Assembly (NCBI RefSeq): GCF_003838195.1
Contig: NZ_RCBY01000028.1
Span: 1 to 52,502 of the forward strand
Direction: 5' to 3'
Length of the DNA stretch: 52,502 nucleotides
From: Okeania hirsuta
Lineage (GTDB): Bacteria > Cyanobacteriota > Cyanobacteriia > Cyanobacteriales > Microcoleaceae
Made by a program: the position numbers and the translations under genes. The notes below the pieces were generated by a model that saw only the letters and a program-made list of their open reading frames with translations, was not told the DNA's origin and made no database searches. Positions 1 through 9,544 of this stretch are shown piece by piece; position 1 is the first letter of the stretch, and each line of letters opens with the position of its first letter.

Positions 1-2
1 CA

Positions 3-116
3 GTGATTAAATTCACTGGAGATAGAGCGGTATTATCCTGTTTGATTAGCGTAATTATTACGCTAACTGTTAGTTACTTTTTGTCCAAAGTCCAATCGAA
101 TATCTTTACTCACTAA
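3..116 (+). CDS. C-terminal end of an unidentified membrane protein (partial)
   Basis: The frame is open from the left edge to a TAA at 114-116 and encodes 37 residues. The middle (roughly residues 10-27) is hydrophobic and reads like a membrane-spanning helix, followed by a short polar tail. The gene ends 57 bases before the dynamin-like gene. With so little sequence the product cannot be named, and the frame could be open by chance. Confidence 0.35.
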   Translation: MIKFTGDRAVLSCLISVIITLTVSYFLSKVQSNIFTH

Positions 117-173
117 TAACTTTGATTCAGGTATAATAATAATATCTCAATAAAATATTAAATATATATACCT

Positions 174-2789
174 ATGGATACTGCAAAAATTAGCACCGAA
201 TCAGTAAAGTTACTATCTATTATTACTGGCAATAAACTAAGCAAAAGAGATATTAATCCACCAGTATTGTTTCTGGCAAATTTAGTCATCATATTGATAG
301 GTGTTATTTATGCAGATGGGAAAGTAGCAGAGGAAGAAAGAGCAAGATTAAAAATTACCCTCCATAAATTTATCCCGCCGAAAGGAAATATCTTGGAATT
401 AACTAAGTTAATGATTAAAGGAGTATCAAAGCAACATCTTTACAAAAAAATTGAGGCGATTTTGACATTAACTTATCCTCTGTCTCCTCCAGAAAAATTG
501 TTATTAATTTGCTTTGGTTATGAGATGTCTGCTGCTGATGGAAATATTGATGTACGAGAAAAAAAATATTTGGAAATTATTAGTCGTAAGTTAGGCATTA
601 AAACCAAACATTTGCAGGTATTAGAAGCAGGATTTACTCATCAAGAAAATTTCGCCCATAAGGCAATGGAGGAAGTGGCATATTTACTCAATCCAGCACG
701 TTTCCATCAGTTAGATAATATTTTTGTCAAAGCTGCTAGTGAAATGCTAAATTCACTCTTACCCAACTACAATCAAAATCAAAACAAAAAAAATCAGCCT
801 CAACAAACTGTTGTTTATCAAAGATTAAAAGAGTTTCAAAAATATAAACAACAATTGCATAATCTTTGCTCCGAAATTTATCAAATAGTTACAGTATCAA
901 CTGAGAGAGATTTACTGCCCAATACTTTAATATCTGAAGTAAATAAAATATTAAAAAAATTACAATCCCAAAAATTCCGAGTTGCAGTGGTTGGAGAATT
1001 TAGTCAAGGTAAATCAACCTTATTAAATGCTTTGTTAGGAGAAGAAATTCAACCAGTCAGAGAAATTCCTTGCAGTGGCACAGTTACAGTTTTAAAATAT
1101 GGCGAACAAAAGCGGGTAATTTGTCGTGATAAAAATGGTAATGAGATAGAAATTTCTTTAGCAGAATATCAGGAAAAATCTACTATTTCAGAATCAGCAG
1201 CTTTAGGAGATATGAGTCAAGAATTAGCACACTCAGAGATAGAATCAATATTTTTTGAACATCCAGATTTAGAGTTATGTAAAAGTGGGGTAGAAATTAT
1301 TGATTCTCCTGGTTTAAATGAAAATCCTAACCGTACAGCTATTACTCAAAAACTATTAGAAGATACTGATGCAGTGATTTTCTTAACTAATGCTTCTCGA
1401 CCATTAACTCAAGGGGAACAAGAGTTAATTCAAAGTATAAAGTTGCAGTTAAATGGGAATCAAATTAATTTACCTGCAGATAATTTATTTGTGTTGGTGA
1501 ATTTTCTAGATTTGGTCAGGAGTGAAAAAAGCCGTCAGCAAATTAGGCAACGATTAGAAAATTTTGTATTTGGTGAAAAACCGATTATTTCTACTGATAG
1601 TCATTTACATTTTATTTCTGCTCAAGCTGCTTTAGATGCAATTTTAGAGAGTGAAGAAAATGAATATTTAACCTCTTTTAATAATTTTACAAAGTCCATA
1701 GAAAAGTTTCTGACTATTGAGCGAGGTGTTGTGGAATTTCAGCAGTTTGTAACTAAGATGAATAGTTTAATTTCTGAGTCAATAAAAGGATTAGAACAAG
1801 CAGAAAAAATTTTAGATGGTCAGGTGTATTTGCCGGAAGAGGCAAAACAGAAAATATTGGAAAAAATAGGGGAAGCTAGTGAAGGGGATGTGAAAATTTT
1901 ATCAACTACTGAAAAACTGAAAGATAAGAGTATTAAAAAAGTGGCTGAAGCATGGGTTCAATGGACAGAAGGATTGAGCGATCACTTATCTGAAAAAATT
2001 AATGAATGGGATTCAGAACATTCACCTCTTTGGGATAAGGAAAAAGTTATCAAAGATTATGCTGAAGGATTTACAAGTTCTCTTTCTACAGAATTAGAAA
2101 ATTGGGGTAATACAGAAGTCAAGAAAATTGTGGTGAATAATTTACAGATTTTAAGTAAAGAAGTTTGTCAAAAATTAGAGGTTGTTAGAATGAATTTACA
2201 AGAGGTTGATGAGCAAATAAATTCTAATTTGAATGAGCAATTTAATTTGGCAATTAAAAATATTAAAGTAGATGGATTAGATATAAATTCTGTAATTAAG
2301 TTAGAAGAGTATGATGATAATGGAGGTGCTTTATGGGAAGGATTACAATTAGGTAGTCTCACGGCAGGTGCATTATTTATGTTTACAGGATTGGGAATTT
2401 TGCCTATTATTATAGCTGGGGGAGCAGTGGCTTTGATTAGCTCATTTTTTGGTATTGGTGGTGATGAAGAAAAAGCAGATATGAAAATTAAACAACAAGT
2501 TTATAATGTGGGTTTTCAAAAGTTTCAGGAGTCTTCTGAAGAAATACTTGATAAGGTTTGTGACAATATTGCTGAAGTTTTCTATACTCAGTTTAAATCT
2601 GTAAGTACGGTAATTGAACAGGCAATCTTGCTTTACGAAAATATCCTGGAACAACAAGATAAAGCTCACAAAGAAACTCAGTCACAACTACAAGTTGAAA
2701 AAGTATTTATATCCACTAAACAACAGCAACTTAAACAAATACAAAGCCGACTTGAAATAATCTTAACTCAAATTAGTGGGAGTAAATAA
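174..2789 (+). CDS. Dynamin-like GTPase with N-terminal TerB-like domain
   Basis: This 871-residue protein probably binds and reshapes membrane using GTP, like other bacterial dynamin-like proteins. Residues ~30-150 resemble a TerB/tellurite-resistance helical domain (acidic patches YADGKV and SAADGNID). A coiled linker leads to the G domain: G1 GEFSQGKST at 274-282, G3 DSPG at 377-380, and a non-canonical G4 NFLD at ~443-446 instead of NKxD. A hydrophobic hairpin at ~727-763, rich in Gly/Ala/Ile, is the likely membrane paddle, followed by a long helical C-terminus. No second dynamin gene is adjacent, although many bacterial dynamins occur in pairs. The first ATG is used; the next in-frame Met is far downstream. 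The dynamin call is firm, the TerB call moderate. Confidence 0.85.
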   Translation: MDTAKISTESVKLLSIITGNKLSKRDINPPVLFLANLVIILIGVIYADGKVAEEERARLKITLHKFIPPKGNILELTKLMIKGVSKQHLYKKIEAILTLTYPLSPPEKLLLICFGYEMSAADGNIDVREKKYLEIISRKLGIKTKHLQVLEAGFTHQENFAHKAMEEVAYLLNPARFHQLDNIFVKAASEMLNSLLPNYNQNQNKKNQPQQTVVYQRLKEFQKYKQQLHNLCSEIYQIVTVSTERDLLPNTLISEVNKILKKLQSQKFRVAVVGEFSQGKSTLLNALLGEEIQPVREIPCSGTVTVLKYGEQKRVICRDKNGNEIEISLAEYQEKSTISESAALGDMSQELAHSEIESIFFEHPDLELCKSGVEIIDSPGLNENPNRTAITQKLLEDTDAVIFLTNASRPLTQGEQELIQSIKLQLNGNQINLPADNLFVLVNFLDLVRSEKSRQQIRQRLENFVFGEKPIISTDSHLHFISAQAALDAILESEENEYLTSFNNFTKSIEKFLTIERGVVEFQQFVTKMNSLISESIKGLEQAEKILDGQVYLPEEAKQKILEKIGEASEGDVKILSTTEKLKDKSIKKVAEAWVQWTEGLSDHLSEKINEWDSEHSPLWDKEKVIKDYAEGFTSSLSTELENWGNTEVKKIVVNNLQILSKEVCQKLEVVRMNLQEVDEQINSNLNEQFNLAIKNIKVDGLDINSVIKLEEYDDNGGALWEGLQLGSLTAGALFMFTGLGILPIIIAGGAVALISSFFGIGGDEEKADMKIKQQVYNVGFQKFQESSEEILDKVCDNIAEVFYTQFKSVSTVIEQAILLYENILEQQDKAHKETQSQLQVEKVFISTKQQQLKQIQSRLEIILTQISGSK

Positions 2790-3352
2790 ACTGCTATTGA
2801 CTGAAATGAAAAGTCCTCAATAATTTATTTACTAGAAAAGGCGATCGCTCAAATTATTCAGCGGGGGAGTAGAGGAGAATTCAACAATTAATAATTAATA
2901 ATTACCTCTCCTTAAAAAGAAGAGGATTGACGCTGAAGGAATTTTTTTTCTTTTTTCTCCTTTAAAGGAGAGGCTTTTAATCTTAATTATTCGGTAAATA
3001 CAAGAGTAATTAACAATAACTGGTTAATAATTACTAAAAGTTTATTCAGTATATAGCGTTTTTCAAATTAGTGAGATACAGTTGTTTTTCTTTTTTTCTA
3101 TCCCCTGTTTCTCGAATTACTACTCCCTACTCCCTACTCCCTACTCTCTAAAACAAACGAATTTTGTACCTCACCAATATGAGAATTGCTATATGTTAAT
3201 TAATTAATAATTGAAGTGTTACTTAAGTATAGTATTTTTTATTTCAAATTGGTATAAAAGGGGGTAGGGAATAGTAAGTAGAAGAATATCCGCGCCCTAT
3301 TTGCGTAGTGCTATATTTATTCAAATTGTATAATTCAGAGGAATAAAATCAA
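2790..3352. repeat. Gap with two miniature repeat elements and heptamer repeats
   Basis: No gene seen. 2886-2998 is a copy of the element marked by a run of AATTAATAATTA, a CCTCTCC..GAGAGG-type hairpin, a T-rich stretch, CTCCTTTAAAGGAG and a closing ATTATTCGGTAA. 3052-3193 is a second element with ~28-bp imperfect inverted ends beginning TATAGC and ending GCTATA; between the ends lies a CCCTACT-type heptamer run (about 3122-3150). A TTTGCGTAGTGCTATA end of a third type lies at ~3298-3314. Confidence 0.7.
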
Positions 3353-3796
3353 ATGAGTCGCAAGAAACCTTTTTCTCCAGAAGAGTTTAAACTGCTATAT
3401 TCTCAAGTTCCTAGATTAGTTGTAGAAGTAGTTGTGAAAACTGATTTAGGTGTGGCATTAACTCTTAGAAAAGATGCTGCATGGAATAATCTGTGGCATA
3501 TTCCTGGAGGTACGGTTTTTTATCAAGAATATATTGAAGATGCTATTCAAAGAATTGCCGTAGAAGAGTTGAGTATTACAGTTACAAAACAACAGTTATT
3601 AGGATATTTAGAATATCCGAGTGAAGAAAAACAACGTGGTTTTGGTTGGTCTGTAGGATTAGTATTTTTATGTACTCCTAATTCTCCGCTCCCGACCGAA
3701 AATCAAGAAGGAGAAAAAATTCAAATTTTCGATTATGTTCCTGAAAATATTGTTGAAGAACACAAAAAAATTTTGACTCAAGTTTTATCGACTTAA
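3353..3796 (+). CDS. Nudix hydrolase with degenerate Nudix box (GDP-mannose mannosyl hydrolase-like)
   Basis: A 147-residue Nudix-fold protein. The box begins GGTVFYQEYIEDAIQR and continues IAVEELSI: the Gly-x5-Glu spacing and the later EE pair are present, but the REUxEE segment has Ile for the first Glu and Ser for the late Gly. This pattern recalls GDP-mannose mannosyl hydrolase (Gmm/NudD), where the same region is degenerate and a sugar rather than a phosphate is released. The N-terminal lead (PFSPEEF..) also fits that group. A purine-rich AGAGGA lies about 10 bases before the ATG. Flanked by long repeat-filled gaps, it is probably a single-gene unit. Nudix fold is sure; substrate is inferred. 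Confidence 0.8.
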   Translation: MSRKKPFSPEEFKLLYSQVPRLVVEVVVKTDLGVALTLRKDAAWNNLWHIPGGTVFYQEYIEDAIQRIAVEELSITVTKQQLLGYLEYPSEEKQRGFGWSVGLVFLCTPNSPLPTENQEGEKIQIFDYVPENIVEEHKKILTQVLST

Positions 3797-3908
3797 GAGG
3801 AAACAGAAAACCAGAAATTTATATTCTTAAAAATTAGAAATTAACTACACTGTGTTACAGGTTGAGAGTATTAGATAGGGAAAAAGATTACCAAATAATG
3901 AATAATTA

Positions 3909-4127
3909 GGATTTGCTGAAAAAGTATTATGATTGAGGTTAGGAGTCAGGATAAATAGGAATTATAGAGTAGGTAGTAGTAAGAATTGTCCCTATATTTT
4001 TCTGCCCAACTCTTGCACAAAATGCTAACTTTTTGAGCTTGATCAACCGAAAAGCTGGCACTTTTTTTCAGCCTAAAACAGTTAAAAACTTTATCTATCA
4101 ATCCTTTGATATTTAATCAGCAAGTCC
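3909..4127 (+). mobile_element. MITE (GGnTTTGCTGA family), TSD TAATTA
   Basis: 219-bp element with inverted ends (left GGATTTGCTGA, right TCAGCAAGTCC on the plus strand). The hexamer TAATTA flanks it directly on both sides (3903-3908 and 4128-4133), as expected for a 6-bp target duplication. The interior shares blocks with the copies at 23482-23668 and 44307-44547 (for example TTTTTCTGCC and a CCGAAAAGCT block). There is no reading frame for a transposase, so it must rely on a partner enzyme. Confidence 0.75.
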
Positions 4128-4398
4128 TAATTATTTATTAAAGTTTAAATTCAGATTCCCCACGTCAATTTGTTACATAAAAAGTTTGCTGAAAAAGTCT
4201 TTTAGTAGGCGTAGGAGACAACCCACCCCTAACCCCTCCCAGGAGGGGAGAAATGGGAATGATCCAGGAGGTAGGATTCAACAATTAAGAATTAATAATT
4301 AATAATTACTTCTCCTTGAAAGCGGATAGGATTGACTCAAAGGAAAATTTTTTTCTCCTTTAAAGATAATAAAGCTGATACCTGATAGCTGACTGCTG

Positions 4399-4421
4399 TT
4401 TGTGCAGCATTCCGCAGGAAA
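4399..4421 (+). repeat. Micro-repeat (TTTGYGYAGCATTCCGCAGGAA)
   Basis: A short hairpin-forming repeat with core TTCC-GCA-GGAA. It sits inside the DNA that interrupts the AATTAATAATTA/CTCC element at 4269-4506. Nearly identical copies are at 42866, 50888 and 51236; diverged relatives are at 17389, 23318, 33840, 37439 and 42190. Confidence 0.65.
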
Positions 4422-5391
4422 TGCTTACAACTGTATTGACTTATAAATAGGGAGTATCGGAAATATTTATCGTTGATAAGAGGCTTCAAACCCAAATTTT
4501 TCGGTGAATATGGGGGCAATTTTCTACCTTTTTCCCCTATTCTATTTCTCGAACTCCTAACTCTTGACTCCTTTGCCAAAAACCCTTACCTTTGCAAAGA
4601 TATCTAAGGGTTCTTTCATTAATGGATAATTGATAATTGATAATTACCTCTCCCTTTTAGGGAGAGGATTGACCAATAAGGAAAGAATTTATTTTTTCCC
4701 TTTGAAAGGGGAGACTTTCAACCTGAATTATTTAATTATTTAATTATTTAATTATTAATTATTCGGTCATACCAGAATACGCGATAAATTTTGGCTACAA
4801 ATAATAGAAAATTGTGATGATAGTTTCTCTATATTATTGCTCTTTTCTTACTTCATTCTACTTCTTCCTTACTCCTTATCAAAAAACTAAATATTACAAA
4901 AATTTCAACTTAGATAATTAACCTTTTCTTGACTACCTTCTACTATAGCAATCAGGAATCAGTTGTGAGAATTGAGTTATTCCTTAAAAATATAGAATAT
5001 AGCAATTATGATATTCATATGATACGTTTTTTTCTTCTTATATGTTGCCTGTTCCCTGTTGCCTGTTCCCTAAAAGTTTCCAATATCTCACAACTCAAAT
5101 CATATTGCTATATAAACTTACTGTCGCGATCGCAACTGCTTTACTATTACCATCTACTTTTATTATCCAAAATCTAAAAATAGTAAATTCTTGATTTTAT
5201 ATTACACTGAGTAATATGTATGTAATATAATTGATATAGCACTACGCAAATAGGTTAGGAAATTTATAAATACTCAAAGTTAGTCAGGGATTACTTCTAA
5301 CTTTTGTAGGGGCAAATGGCCATTCGCCCCTGCTGACTTCTGACTTGCGTAGCGCCATAGCTGTGCCTCTAAAATATTTGATAGTAGAATT

Positions 5392-7218
5392 ATGGCAACT
5401 TTTCGGGACATCATTAAATACTACCAGGCATATCTACCACTTTCCATCTTAGGTATCGGAGCATCTAGCACTCTCGAACTAATTGATTTAATAGTTCCTT
5501 ATGCCATCGGTCAGACTTTGAACATACTTTCAGACCGCTCTACAGACTGGCCAATGGAAAACTTGATTGGAGCAGTCTCCAATGTAACTGGACTACCAAC
5601 TAATCAACTATTATCCCTATCAGTGACATTAGGACTAATATTTTTAGTCAGCATCACCAAAGGTCCAACTATGGCTTGGTTAGGACACTGGTATCACTGG
5701 GTAGTTCCTCTAAAAGCACGTCGAGACCATTTCCAAAACGCCGTCAAAAAAATCCTCACCCTACCTATAGAATTTTATGATGAAAATAACCCAGGACGGA
5801 TAGCTAACCGTATTTCTAAAGGAGTCTTAAACCACACTTGGACTTATCCTGAAATTGCTGGTGTATTAATACCCAAATTAGTGCGTGTAGTTGGAATTTT
5901 TATCGTCATCTGTTTAATAGAATGGCAGATTGCTATTCTATTCTTAATTTCTTTTATCTTTATCCTCAGCTTTACTATCAAAACTCTTCAAAATCTTGCC
6001 AAAACAGAAGTAACTTTTGATAAGTATGAAGAAAACACAGAAAGTCGCAACTCAGAAATTATTACCAATATTAAAACAGTCAAAGCATTTGCCACAGAAA
6101 CTCAAGAACTGCGCAAACAAACTACCCGAATTAACCGCGCTCTCAAATTTATTATCTATCGAATTCATCGAGGCTATGTTTGGCTATCTATGTATCAGAC
6201 AACAGTTGTTCAATTTTGCCTTTTCTTCATTCTAGGTTTAACATTATCAGCAACATTGTCTGGCGAAATTTCTCTAGGATATTTCGTGACTGTATATACA
6301 CTAGCAAGTATGGCTTATGCAGAGATAACTCCTATTAGTCAGCTAACTGAAGAATTTGTCCGTCGCTATGCTTCAATGATTCGTTTCCATGAATTTATGA
6401 AGTTACCTATAGGTTCTGATGCTGCTAATTTATCAGGAAAAATAACCAGCTACTCACAGATTAATGCCTATAAATTTACAGGAAAAGTTGAGTTATCTAA
6501 TTTAAGTTTTAGTTACAACCCAAACCAACTTGTTTTACAGGATATAAATCTCTTAATTACACCTTGCCAAACAGTAGCTTTAATTGGAAAATCTGGCTCA
6601 GGAAAATCTACTTTAGTCAAATTAATATTCAGATATTTTCAAGCAAATAAAGGCAAAATTTTAATTGATGGAGAAGATATTAATACTCTGGATATTACAG
6701 GTTATCGACGTAGATTAGCAATTGTTCATCAAGAAGTAGATATATTCAATGGCACTCTATTAAGTAACTTGACTTACGGTAATCCTCAAGCAACTTTTGC
6801 CCAAGTTAAAGATGCTTGTAAAATTGCTAAAGCTGATGAATTTATTGAACAAATGCCTCAAGGTTACTATACAGTTGTTGGTGAAAGAGGAATGCGATTA
6901 TCTGGTGGTCAACGACAACGTATAGGAATTGCTAGGGCATTATTAGTAGACCCAGATGTGCTAATTTTTGATGAGGCAACTTCCAGTTTGGACTATGAAA
7001 GTGAGCGATCGATTCAGTTAGCAATGCGTAATATTTTTGGTACTCGCACTACAATTATTATTGCCCATAGATTAAGTACAGTTAGGGAGGCGGATAAAAT
7101 CGTAGTTCTTGACCAAGGTAAAATTGTCGAAGTTGGTAGTCACGAAGAATTATTAGCTCAAAAAGGTATTTATAGACGACTACATTCATTGCAAGAGACT
7201 GGAGAATTAATAGCTTAA
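5392..7218 (+). CDS. Exporter-type ABC transporter, fused membrane and ATPase domains
   Basis: A 608-residue half-transporter of the MsbA/lipid-peptide-drug exporter class. Residues ~15-330 form the six-helix membrane domain. The ATPase domain follows with Walker A GKSGSGKST (399-407), signature LSGGQRQR (from 503), Walker B LIFDEA (524-529), D-loop SSLD and the switch His559 in AHRLST. Such proteins act as homodimers in the inner membrane. All catalytic residues are present and the length is normal, so the gene looks functional. No partner gene or periplasmic adaptor is adjacent, so the substrate cannot be guessed. Confidence 0.9.
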   Translation: MATFRDIIKYYQAYLPLSILGIGASSTLELIDLIVPYAIGQTLNILSDRSTDWPMENLIGAVSNVTGLPTNQLLSLSVTLGLIFLVSITKGPTMAWLGHWYHWVVPLKARRDHFQNAVKKILTLPIEFYDENNPGRIANRISKGVLNHTWTYPEIAGVLIPKLVRVVGIFIVICLIEWQIAILFLISFIFILSFTIKTLQNLAKTEVTFDKYEENTESRNSEIITNIKTVKAFATETQELRKQTTRINRALKFIIYRIHRGYVWLSMYQTTVVQFCLFFILGLTLSATLSGEISLGYFVTVYTLASMAYAEITPISQLTEEFVRRYASMIRFHEFMKLPIGSDAANLSGKITSYSQINAYKFTGKVELSNLSFSYNPNQLVLQDINLLITPCQTVALIGKSGSGKSTLVKLIFRYFQANKGKILIDGEDINTLDITGYRRRLAIVHQEVDIFNGTLLSNLTYGNPQATFAQVKDACKIAKADEFIEQMPQGYYTVVGERGMRLSGGQRQRIGIARALLVDPDVLIFDEATSSLDYESERSIQLAMRNIFGTRTTIIIAHRLSTVREADKIVVLDQGKIVEVGSHEELLAQKGIYRRLHSLQETGELIA

Positions 7219-7849
7219 GTTTGGCAGGAGGAAACAAGAAAAAAAGTGTCTACTTTCGTAGCATGATCTAGTACACTGACACATCTAAAATGGTGCAATA
7301 AATATAGGTTGGGTTGCGGGACGTTAGCGGAAGCAAGCTACAACCCAACCTACATTTTTAGGCATGTCGGTCCACTAGGAAAAGTTAGTCCAAAAAAGAG
7401 AATAACTTCAATCTCCTAAAAATGACTAATACCCTTGATATTTAAGTATTTATGCCTTTTTTAGATCAAACCGTCTGCCTGTATATATTTGAGTCTATTC
7501 CATCGCTCTGTTTTGTCTAAGTCCCACTAATATCAATTTTATAAATGTTTGCTACAAATGACTGAGCTTTTTACCCGGAGTTAGGACTCAGAATCGGGAG
7601 TCATAATAAATGGCTTTAATACCATTTTTAAGTCTAAAATCCTCTTTTTTGTCAAAGGCACATCTGCTACAAAGTATGCACTATCACACTTATTATTTGT
7701 AACATTATTTTTTTGAATTGGTACAACTACTATTTCTCCCTGTTGCCTGTTGCCTGTTCCCTCTTTTCTAGAGATGTCTAATAAAATTTTTTCCAAAAAC
7801 TATTGCAATTAATTTTTTTTGTGTTAGTATATATAAATGTGAGTCGTAA
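7219..7849. repeat. Gap with two miniature elements upstream of the tRNAs
   Basis: No gene (the minus frame 7581-7796 is repeat-derived). 7268-7378 is a palindromic element with imperfect inverted ends (CTAGTACACTGACAC.. and ..GTCGGTCCACTAG) and an inner hairpin with arms TAGGTTGGGTTG / CAACCCAACCTA. ~7412-7530 is the right part of the element seen whole at 42829-43035, ending TAAGTCCCACTA. TTGCCTG heptamers lie near 7741-7760. Confidence 0.6.
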
Positions 7850-7931
7850 GGGTCGATGCCCGAGTGGTTAATGGGGGCGGACTGTAAATCCGCTGGCTAT
7901 GCCTACGCTGGTTCAAATCCAGCTCGGCCCA
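7850..7931 (+). tRNA. tRNA-Tyr (anticodon GTA)
   Basis: Class II tRNA with a long variable arm. Acceptor GGGTCGA pairs with TCGGCCC, discriminator A at 7931, anticodon GTA at 7884-7886 inside GGACTGTAAATCC, and T-arm CTGGTTCAAATCCAG. CCA is not encoded. It lies 30 bases before tRNA-Thr and is probably cotranscribed with it. Confidence 0.95.
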
Positions 7932-7961
7932 CTCACAAATAGGAAGGATTGAAAGAAAGAC

Positions 7962-8033
7962 GCCCGTGTGGCTCAGTGGTAGAGCACACCCTTGGTAAGG
8001 GTGAGGTCACGAGTTCAATCCTCGTCACGGGCT
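7962..8033 (+). tRNA. tRNA-Thr (anticodon GGT)
   Basis: 72-base class I cloverleaf. Acceptor GCCCGTG pairs with CACGGGC, discriminator T, D-arm GCTCAGTGGTAGAGC, anticodon GGT at 7994-7996 in a CCCT/AGGG stem, T-arm CGAGTTCAATCCTCG. No encoded CCA. Second gene of the tRNA pair. Confidence 0.95.
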
Positions 8034-8273
8034 TATAAAATAATTAATAGTATTCCTAAACGTATAATATAATATCATAATAAATAAGTTTTGCTTTTTT
8101 CAATTATATATAGTCATGGTTAGAGCCAGATGAAAAAAGCCTAAAGCATCAGATGGTTATGTAATTAAAGCTTTAGTATTTTAAGTAGAGTTATACATAT
8201 TTAGCTATCATTCTCAAATAGCTTCAATGGTATGGCACAATCAATAAACTAAGTATTTTTTGGGGAAGGTGGT

Positions 8274-9209
8274 ATGACACCTACAAAACTTTCAGATTCA
8301 GAAAAATTAGAAATTGTTGAGCTGTATCAAACTACAGAAGATAATACTATTACTCTAGCAGACCGTTACGGAGTAAGTAGTTCTACTATTAGACGTATAC
8401 TGCAAAGTAACATACCAGAAGATGAATATAAAGAGCTAGTTCACCAGAAGCAAAAACGTCCATCTCGTTCCCAAAAAAATAATATTGACCAGGATACAGC
8501 AGATGATCTGGATGAGTTAAAAGTCAAGGAAGACTTAGATGGAGAAGTATTAGATGATGGGGAAGATGAATTAGGTGAAGTAGTCAAAAAAAGACGACGA
8601 CGGTCTTCTTCATCTAATAATTCAGAGATAGATCGGCAAACAGAAGCTCCTAAATTATCTTTAACTTCTCAAGAAAAGCAAAAATCAAGCGATCGCCTTG
8701 ATAATAATTACGATCTGCCAAAAGAAGAAATAGAAGAGATTTTAGCAGCAGATTTACTAGAGCAAACCCAAAATTTAGATGATTTTGAGGATGATGATTT
8801 AGAAGATTTTGCTCAAGAATTTGACGATGAAGATAAGCTTGACGAAGAAGAGGATGTAGAAACCCCTTATAACTTATCTATTCAGAATTCTAGTTATTCT
8901 GAAATTAGAGTATATCCTCTCACAGAATCTGTTCTGCCAAAAATTTGTTATCTAGTAGTAGATAAATTTACAGAGTTAGTTACTAAACCTTTGATGGCCT
9001 TTTGCGAGCTAGGACAAATACCTATAGAAGATTCTCAAGAGAGGACTTTACCAGTTTTTGACAATCACCGAGTAGCTCATAGATTTTCTACCCGCAACCA
9101 AAGAGTGCTAAAAGTGCCTGATGGTAGAATGTTGCAAAAAACTTCAGTATATTTACAAGCAAAAGGAATTACTCGACTACTGATTGATGGTCAAGTATAC
9201 AAGTTATAG
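8274..9209 (+). CDS. HTH-domain protein with acidic linker, conserved in cyanobacteria
   Basis: A 311-residue protein. Residues ~5-45 form a helix-turn-helix of the Hin/transposase-like type (LADRYGVSSSTIRRIL), so DNA binding is likely. Residues ~75-205 are low complexity: a basic RRRR patch near 105, then long Asp/Glu runs. The C-terminal ~100 residues (from SEIRVYPLTESVLPKICYL) form a compact, non-acidic domain that I recall as cyanobacterium-specific but cannot name. A GGGGAAGG ribosome site lies 6-12 bases before the ATG. An architecture of DNA-binding head, flexible charged linker and folded tail suggests a transcriptional or nucleoid role; this is inference. Confidence 0.75.
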   Translation: MTPTKLSDSEKLEIVELYQTTEDNTITLADRYGVSSSTIRRILQSNIPEDEYKELVHQKQKRPSRSQKNNIDQDTADDLDELKVKEDLDGEVLDDGEDELGEVVKKRRRRSSSSNNSEIDRQTEAPKLSLTSQEKQKSSDRLDNNYDLPKEEIEEILAADLLEQTQNLDDFEDDDLEDFAQEFDDEDKLDEEEDVETPYNLSIQNSSYSEIRVYPLTESVLPKICYLVVDKFTELVTKPLMAFCELGQIPIEDSQERTLPVFDNHRVAHRFSTRNQRVLKVPDGRMLQKTSVYLQAKGITRLLIDGQVYKL

Positions 9210-9298
9210 TAACTACTGAGGTCAGGAAATTCTTGACTAAATTCTTTAAATTAAAATCTAAGAATAAGAATAGGCACAATTTATTTTCCAGAATCAAA

Positions 9299-9544
9299 TC
9301 AAAAATCTTCTTGATGCTCTTTCATCTGTCCAATACCAATCAGAGGTGGTAGGAGAATAGAACTAACGATAACTCCTATACTCACGCTAAATGCCAAAAT
9401 TACTCCGATAGGTATCTCGATAGACCGGAAAACAATAAATTTCAAAGATATTGGGGCAGAATTCTGGACTGAGAAGATTGCAATACCACTCACCCACAAT
9501 GCCAGAATTATACTACTGAGAATTGGCGAAATGAATTTTTGCAT
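9299..9544 (-). CDS. LapA-domain (DUF1049) small membrane protein
   Basis: An 81-residue protein with two hydrophobic helices (~8-25 and ~42-65) and the connecting block SVQNSAPISLKFIVF typical of LapA/DUF1049 proteins. Enterobacterial relatives work in lipopolysaccharide assembly with LapB; cyanobacterial homologues have no settled role. No lapB is nearby. It is convergent with the HTH gene. Confidence 0.75.
   Translation of the reverse strand: MQKFISPILSSIILALWVSGIAIFSVQNSAPISLKFIVFRSIEIPIGVILAFSVSIGVIVSSILLPPLIGIGQMKEHQEDF

Larger units (their letters stand above)
3797..5391. repeat. 1.6-kb gene-poor gap made of miniature elements
   Basis: No credible gene; frames at 4337-4579 (minus) and 4929-5177 (plus) are built from repeats. 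Contents in order: a MITE at 3909-4127 (separate entry); an end fragment of the same family near 4189; two copies of the AATTAATAATTA/CTCC element at ~4269-4506 (interrupted) and ~4620-4768; a TATAGC-ended element at 4944-5112; and another element at 5235-5359 with ends TATAGCACTACGCAA and TTGCGTAGCGCCATA around a GGGGC..GCCCC hairpin. Confidence 0.7.

Noticed and set aside
4337-4579. 80-codon minus-strand frame
   Set aside because: Made from an interrupted repeat element; no family resemblance.
4929-5177. 82-codon plus-strand frame with a hydrophobic stretch
   Set aside because: It lies wholly over a TATAGC-ended element; the Leu/Phe/Pro-rich part is translated CTGTTCC-type repeat and there is no ribosome site.
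7581-7796. 71-codon minus-strand frame
   Set aside because: Contains TGCCTGT-type repeat and no recognisable protein pattern.
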